From assembly GCF_001428605.1 (NCBI RefSeq), contig NZ_LMID01000001.1:124001-188000 (forward strand): a DNA stretch of 64,000 bases. The letters are read 5' to 3'. Shown here piece by piece: positions 7,737 through 16,839 of this stretch. The notes beneath the pieces were generated by a model that was not told the origin of the DNA, did not search any database, and worked only from the letters and a program-made list of their open reading frames with translations. How positions within the stretch are numbered: the stretch's first letter is position 1; each line of letters begins with the position of its first letter. The translations under genes and the position numbers were made by a program. The DNA is from Sphingomonas sp. Root720 (lineage in GTDB: Bacteria > Pseudomonadota > Alphaproteobacteria > Sphingomonadales > Sphingomonadaceae).

Positions 7737-8897
7737 TCATGCCGTTGCCGGCGTCCGCTCGGCGGTTCGGGCCATCAGGATCGCCAGGAGACCGAGCACC
7801 GAGGTCGCCGCGCCGGCCAGCGCCACCGCGGGATAGCCGAGACCGGCGGCGATCACCGCCCCGCCCAGTGCCGCGCCGATGGCGTTGCCGAGGTTGAAGG
7901 CGCCGATATTTACCGATGAGGCGAGATTCGGCGCATCGGCGGCGGCAGTCATCACCCGCACCTGCAGCGGCGGCACCAGCGCGAAGCTGGCCACGCCCCA
8001 TAGGAAGACGAGGATCGCGGTTGGCGCCGCATAGGGCATCAGCACCGCCAGCGCGGCGAGCACGGCGGCCAGCGACGCCAGGGTGACGATCAGGGTGCGG
8101 TCGACCGATCGGTCCGCGAACCTGCCGCCCAGCCAGTTGCCGACGGTCAGCCCCACGCCATAGGTGACCAACATCGCGGTGACGAAGCCCAGCGAAGCAT
8201 GGGTCGCTTCGCGCAGGATCGGCGCGACATAGGTGAAGACGGTAAACATCGCGCTCGATCCGATCACGGTCAGGCCGAGCGCCGCGAGTACCTGGGGCCG
8301 GCGCAGTACGCGCAACTCGGCCATCGCGTCGCCGCCTGCGGGCGCGGGCAGGTTCGGCAGGGTCAGGCGCAGCGCGGCCATGGTGAGCAGGCTGAGTCCG
8401 GCGATGCCCCAGAAGGAGGCGCGCCAGCCCAGCTGGTCGCCCGCCCAGGTCGCCAGCGGTACGCCGACGACATTGGCGATCGTCAGGCCCATGAACATTG
8501 CCGCGACCGCCCCGGCCCGCCGCTCGGGCGGGACGAGGCTGGCGGCGACGATCGATCCGACGCCGAAGAAGGCGCCATGGTTGAGCGAGGTGATCAGCCG
8601 CGCGACGAGCAGCATGCCATAGCCGCTCGACACCGCGGCGAGCAGGTTGCCGGCCGTGAAGATGCCGGCGAGCGCGATCAGCAGCGTCCGGCGTGGCACC
8701 CGACCGGTGGTGAGCGTCATCAGCGGCGCACCGAACATCACCCCCAGCGCATAGGCGCTGATCAACAGGCCGGCCGTGGGGATCGAGACGTGGAGATCAC
8801 GCGCGATGACGGGCAGCAGGCCCATCGGCGCGAACTCGGTCACGCCGATGCCGAAGGCGCCGGCCGCCAGGGCGAGCAAGGGAGGATTGAACTTCAT
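7737..8897 (-). CDS. MFS transporter, drug/arabinose efflux (DHA1) type
   Basis: A 386-residue major facilitator protein with twelve predicted membrane helices. The N-terminus FGIGVTEFAPMGLLPVIA and the loop GAPLMTLTTGRVPRR between helices 2 and 3 are typical of the AraJ/YdhP-like DHA1 exporters. It probably exports a small toxic or metabolic compound; the substrate cannot be read. ATG 8897 follows a good GGAAGG site. It is divergent from a LysR regulator across 107 bp, the classical arrangement for a regulator that controls its neighbouring exporter. An in-frame upstream extension to 9020 crosses the LysR start and is rejected. Confidence 0.9.
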   Translation of the reverse strand: MKFNPPLLALAAGAFGIGVTEFAPMGLLPVIARDLHVSIPTAGLLISAYALGVMFGAPLMTLTTGRVPRRTLLIALAGIFTAGNLLAAVSSGYGMLLVARLITSLNHGAFFGVGSIVAASLVPPERRAGAVAAMFMGLTIANVVGVPLATWAGDQLGWRASFWGIAGLSLLTMAALRLTLPNLPAPAGGDAMAELRVLRRPQVLAALGLTVIGSSAMFTVFTYVAPILREATHASLGFVTAMLVTYGVGLTVGNWLGGRFADRSVDRTLIVTLASLAAVLAALAVLMPYAAPTAILVFLWGVASFALVPPLQVRVMTAAADAPNLASSVNIGAFNLGNAIGAALGGAVIAAGLGYPAVALAGAATSVLGLLAILMARTAERTPATA

Positions 8898-9004
8898 GGA
8901 CCTTCCGATCGGAAAATGGCGGGCGGAGGAATTGCGATATGAACGCATAGATGGACGACCGAATCCCGGGCCGCTAGATCGTCGATACGCGAAGGATTTT
9001 TGAT

Positions 9005-9910
9005 ATGAGCGCAAAGGCAACCATCGAAACCGACCGGGCCCGCGCGCTGGAGATGTTCGCGGCGGTCGCGGCCGAGGGGAGTTTCTCGGCGGCCGGACGC
9101 AAACTCGGCCTTACCCCGTCGGCGGTCAGCCGGACGATCGACCGGATCGAGGCGCGGCTCGGCGTCCGCCTCCTGCTGCGGACGACCAGGGCGCTGGCCC
9201 TCACCGTCGAGGGTCAGGCCTATCTCGGCGCGGCGCGGCGCATCCTCGCCGATCTCGACGATGCCGAGCAGGCGATCGCCGACCAGGGCGCACCGCGCGG
9301 GCGGCTGCGGGTCAGCGCGGCACAGTCGCACGGCCGGCTCTGTGTCGTCCCGCTGCTCGGCGATTTCGTCCGCGTCCATCCCAACATCCTCGTCGACATC
9401 AGCCTGACCGACACGGTGGTCGACATCGCCGGCGGGCAGGCCGATATCGCCATCCGGTTCGGCCCGCTCGCCGACAGCGCGCTGACCGCGCGCAAACTTG
9501 GCGAGACACGGCGGATGATCGTCGCCTCCCCCGGCTATCTGGCCCGCCACGGCACGCCGCATGTTCCCGAGGATCTCCACGACCATGTCTGCCTGAACTT
9601 CAACTTCCGTCGGGTCGAGCCGGTCTGGCCGTTCCGCAAGGACGGACGCGATTATGCGCTGGCGGTGAAGGGCAGCATCGAGGCGAACAACGGCGAGACC
9701 TTGGGCCAGCTCGCCGCCGATGGCGTGGGCATCACCCGGGTCGGCGCCTTCAGCGTCGCCGACGCGATCGCGAACGGCCGGTTGGTGCCGATCCTGGAGG
9801 CGTATAATCCGGGTGACGTCGAGCCGATCCATGCCGTCTTCGTCGGCGGTGCCAATATTCCGGCGCGGGTGCGGGCGTTCGTGGATTTCCTCGCGGAGCG
9901 CCTGCGATAG
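9005..9910 (+). CDS. LysR-family transcriptional regulator
   Basis: A 301-residue LysR-type regulator. The winged helix-turn-helix lies at residues 12-70 (FAAVAAEGSFSAAGRKLGLT then SAVSRTIDRIEARLGVRLLLR), followed by a periplasmic-binding-protein-like effector domain from about 95 (GRLRVSAAQSHGR onward). It most likely binds the 107-bp region shared with the divergent MFS transporter and regulates both. ATG 9005 has an AAGGA site eight bases upstream. The effector is unknown. Confidence 0.93.
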   Translation: MSAKATIETDRARALEMFAAVAAEGSFSAAGRKLGLTPSAVSRTIDRIEARLGVRLLLRTTRALALTVEGQAYLGAARRILADLDDAEQAIADQGAPRGRLRVSAAQSHGRLCVVPLLGDFVRVHPNILVDISLTDTVVDIAGGQADIAIRFGPLADSALTARKLGETRRMIVASPGYLARHGTPHVPEDLHDHVCLNFNFRRVEPVWPFRKDGRDYALAVKGSIEANNGETLGQLAADGVGITRVGAFSVADAIANGRLVPILEAYNPGDVEPIHAVFVGGANIPARVRAFVDFLAERLR

Positions 9911-9931
9911 CGTCCCGATGCTGGTCGCCAG

Positions 9932-10399
9932 TCAGTTCTCGCTTTTCGGCGAACGGACCGGCAGGAGCAGCGGTGCGACCGGCACGCCTTCCTCGATCAG
10001 CGCCCTGGCTTCCTCGGGGCTGGTCTGGCCATGGATCGGACGGCTTTCCTGCTCGCCGAGATGCATCGAGCGCGCCTCGTCGGCGAAATCGCCGCCGACA
10101 TAGTCGGAGCCTTCGAGCATCTTCGCCTGGACCTCGGCCAGCTTGCCGATCATCGCCTTGAAGGCCTCCGGCGGCGGGATGTTGGCAGCGGCGGGAAGCG
10201 ACGCGGCGGGCGTGTCGTTGCGGCTGTTGCCCTTGGCGGCGACGTTCGGCGCCATCACCGCCTTGTCGACATCGGTCGATCCGCAATAAGGGCAGGAGAC
10301 GAGGCCACGGGCTTTCTGGTCCTCATAGTCGGAGGACGATCCAAACCAGATTTCAAAGACATGCCCGGCATTCCTGCAAGCGAGATCGAACACGATCAT
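9932..10399 (-). CDS. DUF1178 family protein
   Basis: A 155-residue protein of the DUF1178 family, common in alphaproteobacteria and of unknown function. The family signature is clear: start MIVFDLACRNAGHVFEIWF, then a SSSDYEDQ segment and VSCPYCGSTDVDKAVMAPNV with a CPYC zinc-ribbon half. The ATG overlaps the nitrilase stop as ATGA, so it is the last gene of the comF-grxC-nitrilase operon. A zinc-binding or nucleic-acid role has been guessed for the family but is not shown here. Confidence 0.9.
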   Translation of the reverse strand: MIVFDLACRNAGHVFEIWFGSSSDYEDQKARGLVSCPYCGSTDVDKAVMAPNVAAKGNSRNDTPAASLPAAANIPPPEAFKAMIGKLAEVQAKMLEGSDYVGGDFADEARSMHLGEQESRPIHGQTSPEEARALIEEGVPVAPLLLPVRSPKSEN

Positions 10400-11223
10400 G
10401 CGCTGACCTCGACCGCGCCGATCGGCCGGCGATTCTTGAGCGCGGGCACGCGCATGCGGACATCGGCGAGCCGATCCATGTCGAGGTCGGCGAAACCGAT
10501 TCCCTCGCCCTCCCCCATGTCGAGCAGCACCTCGCCCCAGGGATCGACCACCAGCGAATGGCCATAGGTAGCGCGGCCATCCTCATGCTCGCCCCACTGC
10601 GCGGCAGCGACGACGAAAGCGCCCGCCTCGATCGCCCGGGCGCGCAAGAGGATATGCCAGTGCGCCTTGCCGGTTGGCACGGTGAAGGCGGCGGGCACCG
10701 ACAGCAGCTCCGCACCGGCATTGCTGAGCGCGCGATAGAGGTCCGGGAAGCGCATGTCGTAGCAGATCGACAGGCCGATATTTGCCCAGGGCGTCGTCGC
10801 GATCACGCTGCGCTCACCCGGCGCATAGGCGTTGGATTCGCGCCAGCTCTCCCCGGTCGGCAGGTCGACGTCGAACAGATGAATCTTGTCGTAGCGCGCT
10901 CGGATCTCGCCCCGGTCGTCGATCACGAAACCGCGGTTGACGAGCCGGCCGTCCGCCCCGCCGGTCAGCGCCAGCGAGCCGAGATCGACCCACAGGCCCT
11001 GCTCTGCCGCCGCCCTGCGCACCGCAGCCAGGACCGGATCTCCGTCCTCCTCGCGCAGATGGGCCATAGCGCGGGCCCGGTTCTGGTCGAGAAGGCCCGA
11101 CATCTCCGGCGTGAACAGCATATCGGCCCCGCCCGCCCTCGCCTGTGCGACCGCATCGGTCAGCACCGCGGCATTGGCGGCCGGGTCGATTCCGGTCCGG
11201 CTCTGGAGGACGGCGACCCGCAT
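10396..11223 (-). CDS. Carbon-nitrogen hydrolase (nitrilase superfamily, Nit-like)
   Basis: A 275-residue amidohydrolase of the nitrilase superfamily. The Glu-Lys-Cys catalytic triad is visible in FTPEMSG (Glu near 39), RYDKIHLFD (Lys near 112) and SICYDMRFP (Cys near 149). Closest in pattern to the Nit1/Nit2 branch, whose members hydrolyse omega-amidates such as deaminated glutathione; its place beside glutaredoxin would fit glutathione repair. ATG 11223 overlaps the glutaredoxin stop as TGATG and the gene ends overlapping DUF1178 as ATGA. Confidence 0.9.
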   Translation of the reverse strand: MRVAVLQSRTGIDPAANAAVLTDAVAQARAGGADMLFTPEMSGLLDQNRARAMAHLREEDGDPVLAAVRRAAAEQGLWVDLGSLALTGGADGRLVNRGFVIDDRGEIRARYDKIHLFDVDLPTGESWRESNAYAPGERSVIATTPWANIGLSICYDMRFPDLYRALSNAGAELLSVPAAFTVPTGKAHWHILLRARAIEAGAFVVAAAQWGEHEDGRATYGHSLVVDPWGEVLLDMGEGEGIGFADLDMDRLADVRMRVPALKNRRPIGAVEVSA

Positions 11224-11480
11224 CAGCCGGCGAGCAGCGGGTCGAGCTTGCCCTGCCGATCGAGCGCGAAGATGTCGTCGCAACCGCCGACATGCCGGTC
11301 GTCGATGAAGATCTGCGGTACGGTCGACCCGCCGTTCGCGCGCTGGAGCATCTCGGCGCGCTTGGGGCCGCCCATGCTGATGTCATATTCCTCGAATTCG
11401 ACACCCTTGGTCTCGAGCAGCGCCTTGGCGCGCGAGCAATAGGGGCAGAAGGCCTTGGTGTAGATTTCAACCTTGGGCAT
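11223..11480 (-). CDS. grxC: Glutaredoxin 3
   Basis: An 85-residue dithiol glutaredoxin that reduces disulfides with glutathione in the cytoplasm. The CPYC active site lies at residues 12-15, the cis-proline motif TVPQIFI at about 54-60 and the GGCDD glutathione-binding turn near 65-69. I chose the second ATG (11480, MPKVEIYTK) because AAGGA lies nine bases before it; the upstream ATG at 11489 sits directly on the ribosome site. It follows comF by about 48 bases and overlaps the nitrilase gene by one base. Confidence 0.93.
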   Translation of the reverse strand: MPKVEIYTKAFCPYCSRAKALLETKGVEFEEYDISMGGPKRAEMLQRANGGSTVPQIFIDDRHVGGCDDIFALDRQGKLDPLLAG

Positions 11481-11528
11481 GCGATCCATTCCTTTTCCGG
11501 CCCGAAATGTTGTTGGCGGGCGCGAATG

Positions 11529-12272
11529 TCAACGCGCGACATCGCCATCGCGCACCACGCGTGCCCAGCAGACGAGATCGACCCGGCTCGCCCCCGCCCG
11601 TTTCAGCGCCCGCGCGCAGGCGTCGGCAGTAGCGCCGGTTGTGTAGACATCGTCGATGAGAAGCACCGCCCGCCCCTTCACCATCGCCTTGTCGCGCACC
11701 GCGAAGGCGCCCCGCACAGCCTTGACCCGCCGGTCGGGACCGAGCCCGCGCAGCGGCGGGGTCGCCTTGGTGCGGACGAGGATGTCGAGCGCGAGAAGAT
11801 GGCCCGTTCCGCGCGCCACCGCGCGCGCCATCAGCGCCGACTGGTTGTAACCCCGGCTCCAGAGACGCCAGCGGTGGAGCGGGACAGGCACCACCAGCCT
11901 CGCCTCGCCATCGGGCAAGTGCCGCCGCAGCTGCGCGGCCATGGTGTGGGCGATGCCGGGGCGGCGGCCATATTTGAGCTTGAGCGCGAGCGCGCGGGCG
12001 ATCGGCCCATAGGCGACGGCGGCGCGCATCGAATCGAAGGCGGGCGGATCGGCGTGGCAGGCGCCGCACAGCGCGCCGGCCCCCGGATCGACCTCGAACG
12101 GAGCGCCGCAGCGCCGGCACTGCGGGTCCCCGAGGAAATCGAGCGCCGTCCAGCAATCGAGGCAGAACTGGTGCATGTCGGGCGTCACCACCCCGCAGCC
12201 GGGACAGCGTGGCGGCAGCGCAAAGCGCAGCCCCGCGTCGGCGACCCCTCGCAATCCTCCGATCAGCCCCAT
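11529..12272 (-). CDS. comF: ComF family phosphoribosyltransferase-like protein
   Basis: A 247-residue ComF/GntX family protein. The N-terminus has zinc-binding cysteine pairs (CPGC near 23-26, CLDC, CRRC and CGAC), and the C-terminal half carries a type I phosphoribosyltransferase signature VLLIDDVYTTGAT (about 205-217). ComF proteins assist DNA uptake in competent bacteria; in others the role is unclear. It starts the leftward operon comF-grxC-nitrilase-DUF1178 and is divergent from a methyltransferase gene only 43 bases away. Confidence 0.92.
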   Translation of the reverse strand: MGLIGGLRGVADAGLRFALPPRCPGCGVVTPDMHQFCLDCWTALDFLGDPQCRRCGAPFEVDPGAGALCGACHADPPAFDSMRAAVAYGPIARALALKLKYGRRPGIAHTMAAQLRRHLPDGEARLVVPVPLHRWRLWSRGYNQSALMARAVARGTGHLLALDILVRTKATPPLRGLGPDRRVKAVRGAFAVRDKAMVKGRAVLLIDDVYTTGATADACARALKRAGASRVDLVCWARVVRDGDVAR

Positions 12273-12315
12273 GGCTTCTTGTCACGCAAGCGCGCTGGCG
12301 GCACAAGCGCGCACG

Positions 12316-13176
12316 ATGGACCAGCCCGCGATTTTCGACCGGAACCTCCGCCGCCGCCGCCGCGACCGTGCGGCGGCGCGCTTCGCCGAGCATGATTTCC
12401 TGGTCGAGCATATCGCCGAGGAACTCGCCGAGCGGCTGGCGATGGTGACGCGGGACTTCGATCGCGCCTTGATCCTCGGCTGCCATGACGGGCGGATCGC
12501 CGGGCGCTTCGCCGCGGCGGGCCGGCGCATCGTCAGTGCCGATCCTGGTTTCGCCTTCGCACGCGCCTCCGGCGGGGTACAATGCGACGAGGACCGCTTG
12601 CCCTTCGCCGATGCCAGCTTCGACCTTGTCGTATCGGTCGGCACGCTCGACAGCGTCAACGACCTGCCCGGCGCGCTCGCGCTGGTGCGCCGGGTGCTGC
12701 GGTCCGACGGTTTGTTTCTCGGCGGCTTCGTCGGCGCGGGAAGCCTCGGCTGGCTCAAGGGGGCAACCCTGGCCGCCGACAGCGCGACCAGCGGGGGCGC
12801 CGTCCCGCGCATCCATCCGCAGGTGGACGTCCGCGCGGCGGGCGACCTGCTGTCGCGCGCCGGCTTCGCGCTGCAGGTCGCGGATGGCGAGCGGCTCGAC
12901 GTCGGCTATGGCGATCCGATCCGGCTCGTCCACGACCTTCGCGGCATGGCCGCGACGAACATCCTCTCCCGGCGCGCCCGGACCGCCCCCGGCCGCGCCT
13001 GGCTGACCGAGCTATTCGCGCAGTTCCAGGCGAAGGCCGGCCCCGACGGACGCCTGCGCGAGAGCTTCGACCTCGTCTATCTGTCGGGCTGGGCGCCGAG
13101 CCCGGACCAGCCCAAGCCCGCGAAACGCGGCAGCGCGACGGCATCGCTGGCGGACGCGCTGCGGCCGAAGGATTGA
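12316..13176 (+). CDS. SAM-dependent methyltransferase (BioC/NDUFAF5-like)
   Basis: A 286-residue class I methyltransferase. The SAM-binding strand reads RALILGCHDGRIAG (about 49-62), followed by a post-I acidic residue in ADPGFAFA and FADASFDLVVSVGTLDSVND (97-116). Pattern and length match the alphaproteobacterial BioC-like group related to NDUFAF5, an assembly factor of respiratory complex I. I started at ATG 12316 (MDQPAIFDRNLRRRRRD) because that is where family-like sequence begins; an in-frame ATG at 12271 would overlap the comF start. No clear ribosome site is seen. Confidence 0.8.
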   Translation: MDQPAIFDRNLRRRRRDRAAARFAEHDFLVEHIAEELAERLAMVTRDFDRALILGCHDGRIAGRFAAAGRRIVSADPGFAFARASGGVQCDEDRLPFADASFDLVVSVGTLDSVNDLPGALALVRRVLRSDGLFLGGFVGAGSLGWLKGATLAADSATSGGAVPRIHPQVDVRAAGDLLSRAGFALQVADGERLDVGYGDPIRLVHDLRGMAATNILSRRARTAPGRAWLTELFAQFQAKAGPDGRLRESFDLVYLSGWAPSPDQPKPAKRGSATASLADALRPKD

Positions 13177-13302
13177 AGCGAATAACCTCCAACCTCCACC
13201 GGTCCAGCGAACAGGGGACCTTTGCATAAGCGATCGCGTCCGATGCGAGGCAGCATTGGCTATGGACTTGGCGCGCCCGTCCTGTGTATGGACCGCTTCG
13301 AC

Positions 13303-13350
13303 ATGACGCGGCCGTTCGCCCTCCTCCTGCTTCGACTTACGCGCCCTTAG
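13303..13350 (+). CDS. Leucine-rich leader peptide of leuA
   Basis: A 15-residue frame, MTRPFALLLLRLTRP, lies 100 bases before leuA. Five residues are Leu, four of them consecutive at codons 13321-13332, and two are CTT, an uncommon codon at this GC content. The stop codon is buried in a GC hairpin. This is the expected form of a transcription-attenuation leader: scarcity of charged tRNA-Leu would stall the ribosome on the Leu run. A longer form from ATG 13288 (five extra codons) is possible; neither start has a strong ribosome site. Confidence 0.65.
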   Translation: MTRPFALLLLRLTRP

Positions 13351-13405
13351 GCGCGCGATTTCGCTTGGGGTCGAGACAGGCCCGGCAAGCCACGGCGTCT
13401 AAGGG
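13340..13405 (+). promoter_or_regulatory. Putative leucine attenuator with alternative hairpins upstream of leuA
   Basis: Two mutually exclusive stems can form after the Leu codons. The local hairpin CGCGCC-CTTA-GGCGCG (13340-13355) covers the leader stop and is followed by CGATTTC, a weak T-run. The competing stem pairs CCCTTAGGCG (13344-13353) with CGTCTAAGGG (13396-13405), ten pairs with one G-T. A ribosome position switch between them could control readthrough into leuA. I see no perfect rho-independent terminator, so the direction of control is not certain. Confidence 0.55.
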
Positions 13406-13453
13406 TCGGATCCAGAACCCCGAAATGACCACCCTGCAGCAGGAGCAGGTACC

Positions 13454-14995
13454 GTGACCAAGACGATCAAGATTTTCGACACCACCTTACGCGACGGCGA
13501 GCAGTCCCCGGGCTGCTCGATGAATCTCGAGGAGAAGCTGCAGGTCGCGGCCCAGCTCGAGACGATGGGCGTCGACATCATCGAAGCCGGCTTCGCCATC
13601 GCCTCTCCCGGCGATTTCGAGGCGGTGTCCGAGGTCGCCCGCCAGTGCAAGCGCGCCACCGTCGCCAGCCTGGCGCGGGCCGGCGCCGCCGATATCGACC
13701 GCGCATGGGAAGCGGTCCAACACGCCGTCGCGCCGCGCATCCATACCTTCATCGCCACCTCGCCCCTGCATATGCGGGTCAAGCTCAACAAGACGCCCGA
13801 CGAGGTGCTCGAGGCGATCGACCGCTCGGTTCGCCATGCCCGCAACATCTGCCCCGACGTCGAATGGTCGGCCGAGGATGCGACCCGCACCGAGCCGGAT
13901 TTCCTGGCGCGCGCGATCGAGACCGCGATCGCCGCCGGCGCGCGGACGATCAACCTGCCCGACACGGTCGGCTATGCGACGCCGCAGACCTATGGCGCGA
14001 TGTTCCGCGACATGATCGAGCGGGTGCCGAATGCCGGCCTCGCCGTCTTCTCGACCCATTGCCACAACGATCTGGGGCTCGCGGTCGCGAACACGCTGGC
14101 GGCGGTGATGAGCGGCGCGGGGCAGGTCGAATCGACGATCAACGGTATCGGCGAGCGCGCCGGCAATGCCGCGGTCGAGGAGATCGCGATGGCGCTGAAG
14201 GTCCGCCACGACGTGATGCCCTACGCCACCAACGTCGTCTCGAGCGAGATCACCCGCGCCTCGCGCCTGATCTCGGGGATCACCGGCTTCCAGGTCCAGC
14301 CCAACAAGGCGATCGTCGGCGCCAACGCGTTTGCGCATGAGAGCGGCATCCACCAGGACGGCATGATCAAGGACAGCTCGACCTACGAGATCATGACCCC
14401 CGAAAGCGTCGGCCTGACCCACAGCAACCTGGTGATGGGCAAGCATTCGGGCCGCGCCGCCTTCCGCCAGAAGCTCGAGGAATTGGGCTACACGCTCGGC
14501 GACAACGCCTTCCAGGACGCCTTCGGCCGCTTCAAGGCGCTCGCGGATGCCAAGAAGGCCGTCTACGACGAGGACATCGTCGCTCTGGTCGACGACGAGG
14601 TGCTGCGCGGCCACGACTCGATCCAGGTCAAGGAAGTCGAGGTCTATTGCGGATCGAACGGGCCGCAGCGCGCTATCCTGACGCTGGAGGTCGACGGTGA
14701 GGAGAAGACCGTCACGTCGCGCGGCAATGGCCCGGTCGACGCCCTCTTCAACGCGATCCGCATGATCGTGCCGCACGACAGCTCGGTGCTCGAGCGCTAC
14801 GAGGTCCACGCCGTCACCGGCGGCACCGACGCGCAGGCCGAGGTGTCGGTCCTCCTCTCGGAGAACGGCCGGACCACGCGGGGCCGCGGCACGCACCAGG
14901 ACACGATGGTCGCATCGGTCCGCGCCTATGTGAACGCGCTCAACAAGATGATGGTCAAGCGCGGCCGGGCGCCCGTCGACGCCCAGGCGGGGTGA
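13454..14995 (+). CDS. leuA: 2-isopropylmalate synthase
   Basis: A 513-residue enzyme that condenses acetyl-CoA with 2-ketoisovalerate in the first committed step of leucine synthesis. The catalytic barrel starts with [14 protein letters not shown] (residues 7-20) and contains the metal-binding HCHND motif near 201-205; the C-terminal LeuA regulatory domain (from about 390, [11 protein letters not shown] onward) mediates leucine feedback inhibition. Start GTG 13454 follows an AGGAG site by eight bases. Upstream there is a leucine leader peptide, so control is both at transcription and by allostery. Confidence 0.97.
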   Translation: MTKTIKIFDTTLRDGEQSPGCSMNLEEKLQVAAQLETMGVDIIEAGFAIASPGDFEAVSEVARQCKRATVASLARAGAADIDRAWEAVQHAVAPRIHTFIATSPLHMRVKLNKTPDEVLEAIDRSVRHARNICPDVEWSAEDATRTEPDFLARAIETAIAAGARTINLPDTVGYATPQTYGAMFRDMIERVPNAGLAVFSTHCHNDLGLAVANTLAAVMSGAGQVESTINGIGERAGNAAVEEIAMALKVRHDVMPYATNVVSSEITRASRLISGITGFQVQPNKAIVGANAFAHESGIHQDGMIKDSSTYEIMTPESVGLTHSNLVMGKHSGRAAFRQKLEELGYTLGDNAFQDAFGRFKALADAKKAVYDEDIVALVDDEVLRGHDSIQVKEVEVYCGSNGPQRAILTLEVDGEEKTVTSRGNGPVDALFNAIRMIVPHDSSVLERYEVHAVTGGTDAQAEVSVLLSENGRTTRGRGTHQDTMVASVRAYVNALNKMMVKRGRAPVDAQAG

Positions 14996-15002
14996 TCCTT
15001 CT

Positions 15003-15109
15003 CCCGGCCCTCCCGTGCGGGACGGCCGGGGGGAGCCTCCAACAACCGGGTAGAGCGCGGCCCTGACGGACTGCGCGCCCACCCCTGCCCCTCCCGCAAG
15101 CGGGCGGGG
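15003..15109. repeat. Two GC-rich hairpins in leuA-EamA intergenic region
   Basis: First hairpin: CCCGGCC-C-TCCCG (15003-15015), loop TG, CGGGA-C-GGCCGGG (15018-15030), with one C-C mismatch. Second: CCCC-T-CCCGC (15088-15097), loop AA, GCGGG-C-GGGG (15100-15109), with one T-C mismatch. Each lacks a T-run, so they are more like interspersed palindromic (REP-type) elements than standard terminators. The second also supplies the GGGGAG ribosome site of the following gene. Confidence 0.5.
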
Positions 15110-15112
15110 AGA

Positions 15113-16060
15113 ATGACGGGTGCCATGTCCCAAGTTCCCATGCCCACCGCACGCTGGCGGCTGACAGGCTTTCTCCTGTCCGCGATCGGCTCGATGCTGT
15201 TCGCGATCAAGGGCGTGCTGATCAAGCTGATCTACGTCTACAATATCGACCCCACGGCGCTGCTGGCGGTGCGGATGCTGCTGTCGCTGCCGGTGTTCTT
15301 GGGCGTCGGCCTGATCGAGTGGCGCCGCCGCCCGATCGGAGAACGCCCCGATGTCCGTACCATCGGCCTGGCGGCGCTCGTCGGCATATTGGGCTATCAT
15401 GTCTCGTCCTGGCTCGATTTCGCCGGGCTGCAATCGGTCGAAGCGCAGGCCGAGCGGCTGATCCTGTTTACCTATCCCTTCCTCGTCATCCTGTTCGGGC
15501 GGCTGATCTTCGGCCACCGGCTGCGCTTTCACGCGCTCGCGGGCGCGGGCCTCAGCTACGCCGGGCTGCTCGTCATGTTCGGATCGGATCCGTCGCGGTT
15601 GACGCCGGGCATGATCGGCGGCGCCGGCATGATCCTCGCCGCCGCCGGGACCTTCGCACTCTACCAGCTGTTCGCGCGTGAACTGATCCTGCGCTGCGGG
15701 CCGGTGCTCTTCACCGCGATCGCGATGACTGCCGCCGGCCTGTCGGTGATCGCCCATTTCGCACTGACCCACGGCATCGCCCTGCCCCCCGCGCCACCGC
15801 GTGCCTGGGCGCTGATGGTCGCGCTGGCGGTCTTCGCGACGATCGTGCCGACCTTCATGATGTCGGCCGGCACCGCCCGGATCGGCGCACAGGGCACCGC
15901 GATCATCTCGACGATCAGCCCTGTCGTGACGATCGTCCTCGCCATCGCCGTCCTCGGCGAGCCGTTCGGCATCGGCGAGGCGGCGGGCACGGCGCTGGTG
16001 ATCGGCGGGGTCGGGCTGTTCACCCTGCTCGAAAGCCGCCCGGGACGGCGTCGCGGCTGA
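15113..16060 (+). CDS. EamA/DMT-family transporter
   Basis: A 315-residue protein with two EamA (RhaT-like) repeats and about ten membrane helices. The N-terminal half begins FLLSAIGSMLFAIKGVLIKL; the C-terminal half ends in the usual ISTISPVVTIVLAIAVLGEPF segment. Family members move amino acids, nucleotide sugars or metabolites across the inner membrane; the substrate cannot be deduced. ATG 15113 is preceded by GGGGAG; an internal ATG at 15125 is possible. It follows leuA in the same direction with a hairpin-rich gap, so it may be partly co-transcribed. Confidence 0.9.
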   Translation: MTGAMSQVPMPTARWRLTGFLLSAIGSMLFAIKGVLIKLIYVYNIDPTALLAVRMLLSLPVFLGVGLIEWRRRPIGERPDVRTIGLAALVGILGYHVSSWLDFAGLQSVEAQAERLILFTYPFLVILFGRLIFGHRLRFHALAGAGLSYAGLLVMFGSDPSRLTPGMIGGAGMILAAAGTFALYQLFARELILRCGPVLFTAIAMTAAGLSVIAHFALTHGIALPPAPPRAWALMVALAVFATIVPTFMMSAGTARIGAQGTAIISTISPVVTIVLAIAVLGEPFGIGEAAGTALVIGGVGLFTLLESRPGRRRG

Positions 16061-16083
16061 CGTCCTCGCAGCTGGGAGCCCGA

Positions 16084-16839
16084 CTAGATGCCCGCATACC
16101 AAGCATAATCGTGGTAATCCTCCCAATAGCCACCCTTGCCGCGCCCCTGGCCGGCGAGGCTGTCGACCGCCTCGATCCGCTGGACATATTTGGCATGTTT
16201 GTAGCCCAGCTGGCGCTCGACCCGGAGGCGCAACGGCGCGCCGTTACCGACCGGCAGCGGCTGGCCGTTGAGCCCCCAGGCGAGGATCGTCTGGGGGTGG
16301 AAGGCGTCGATCAGGTCGATGCTCTCGTAATAATCGGCCTGCCCATAACGATCGGCGCAATGGAAGATCAGATAGCGTGCCGACGATCGCAGACCCGCGG
16401 CGTCGAGCAGCAGCTTGAGCGGGACGCCGGTCCACTGGCCGATCGCGCTCCAGCCCTCGACGCAATCGTGCCGGGTGATCTGGGTCCGGCGCGGCATCGC
16501 CCGGACCTGCGCTAGAGACAGCGACTGCGGCCGCGCGACCAGTCCGTCGACGACCAGCCGCCAGTCGGCGAAGCCCGCCATGCGGTGGGCCTCATAGGCG
16601 GCGCCGGCTGGCTGGCGAGTCCCGTTGGCGCGGAACACCGGCGAGAGGTCGGCGGCATCGAACTCGCGCGCCAGGGCGGTGCGGTCGGCGATCAATCGCT
16701 GCGCGCGCATCGTCAGCCCCTCTGCGCTCTGCAGCACCGAACGCAGCTGGGGATTGGCGTTGATCCGGTTGCAGCCCGACAGCAGCAGCCCCCCTGTCCC
16801 CGCCGCCAGCGATCCGATCAATGTCCGGCGCGAGATCAT
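16084..16839 (-). CDS. Molybdopterin-dependent oxidoreductase (sulfite-oxidase fold)
   Basis: A 251-residue periplasmic enzyme with a twin-arginine signal (SRRTLIGS) that also ends in a lipobox-like LLLSGC. The molybdenum-ligating cysteine is in TRHDCVEGW (near residue 125), and YESIDLIDAFHPQT and GAPLRLRVERQLGYK are typical of the sulfite oxidase/MsrP superfamily. It probably reduces or oxidises a small oxo-substrate. ATG 16839 overlaps the stop of the cytochrome b gene as ATGA, so the two form a complex-like pair in which cytochrome b supplies or accepts electrons at the membrane. Confidence 0.9.
   Translation of the reverse strand: MISRRTLIGSLAAGTGGLLLSGCNRINANPQLRSVLQSAEGLTMRAQRLIADRTALAREFDAADLSPVFRANGTRQPAGAAYEAHRMAGFADWRLVVDGLVARPQSLSLAQVRAMPRRTQITRHDCVEGWSAIGQWTGVPLKLLLDAAGLRSSARYLIFHCADRYGQADYYESIDLIDAFHPQTILAWGLNGQPLPVGNGAPLRLRVERQLGYKHAKYVQRIEAVDSLAGQGRGKGGYWEDYHDYAWYAGI

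Noticed and set aside
13487-16126. 879-codon minus-strand frame opposite leuA and the EamA gene
   Set aside because: Antisense of two well-recognised genes; composition typical of shadow frames.
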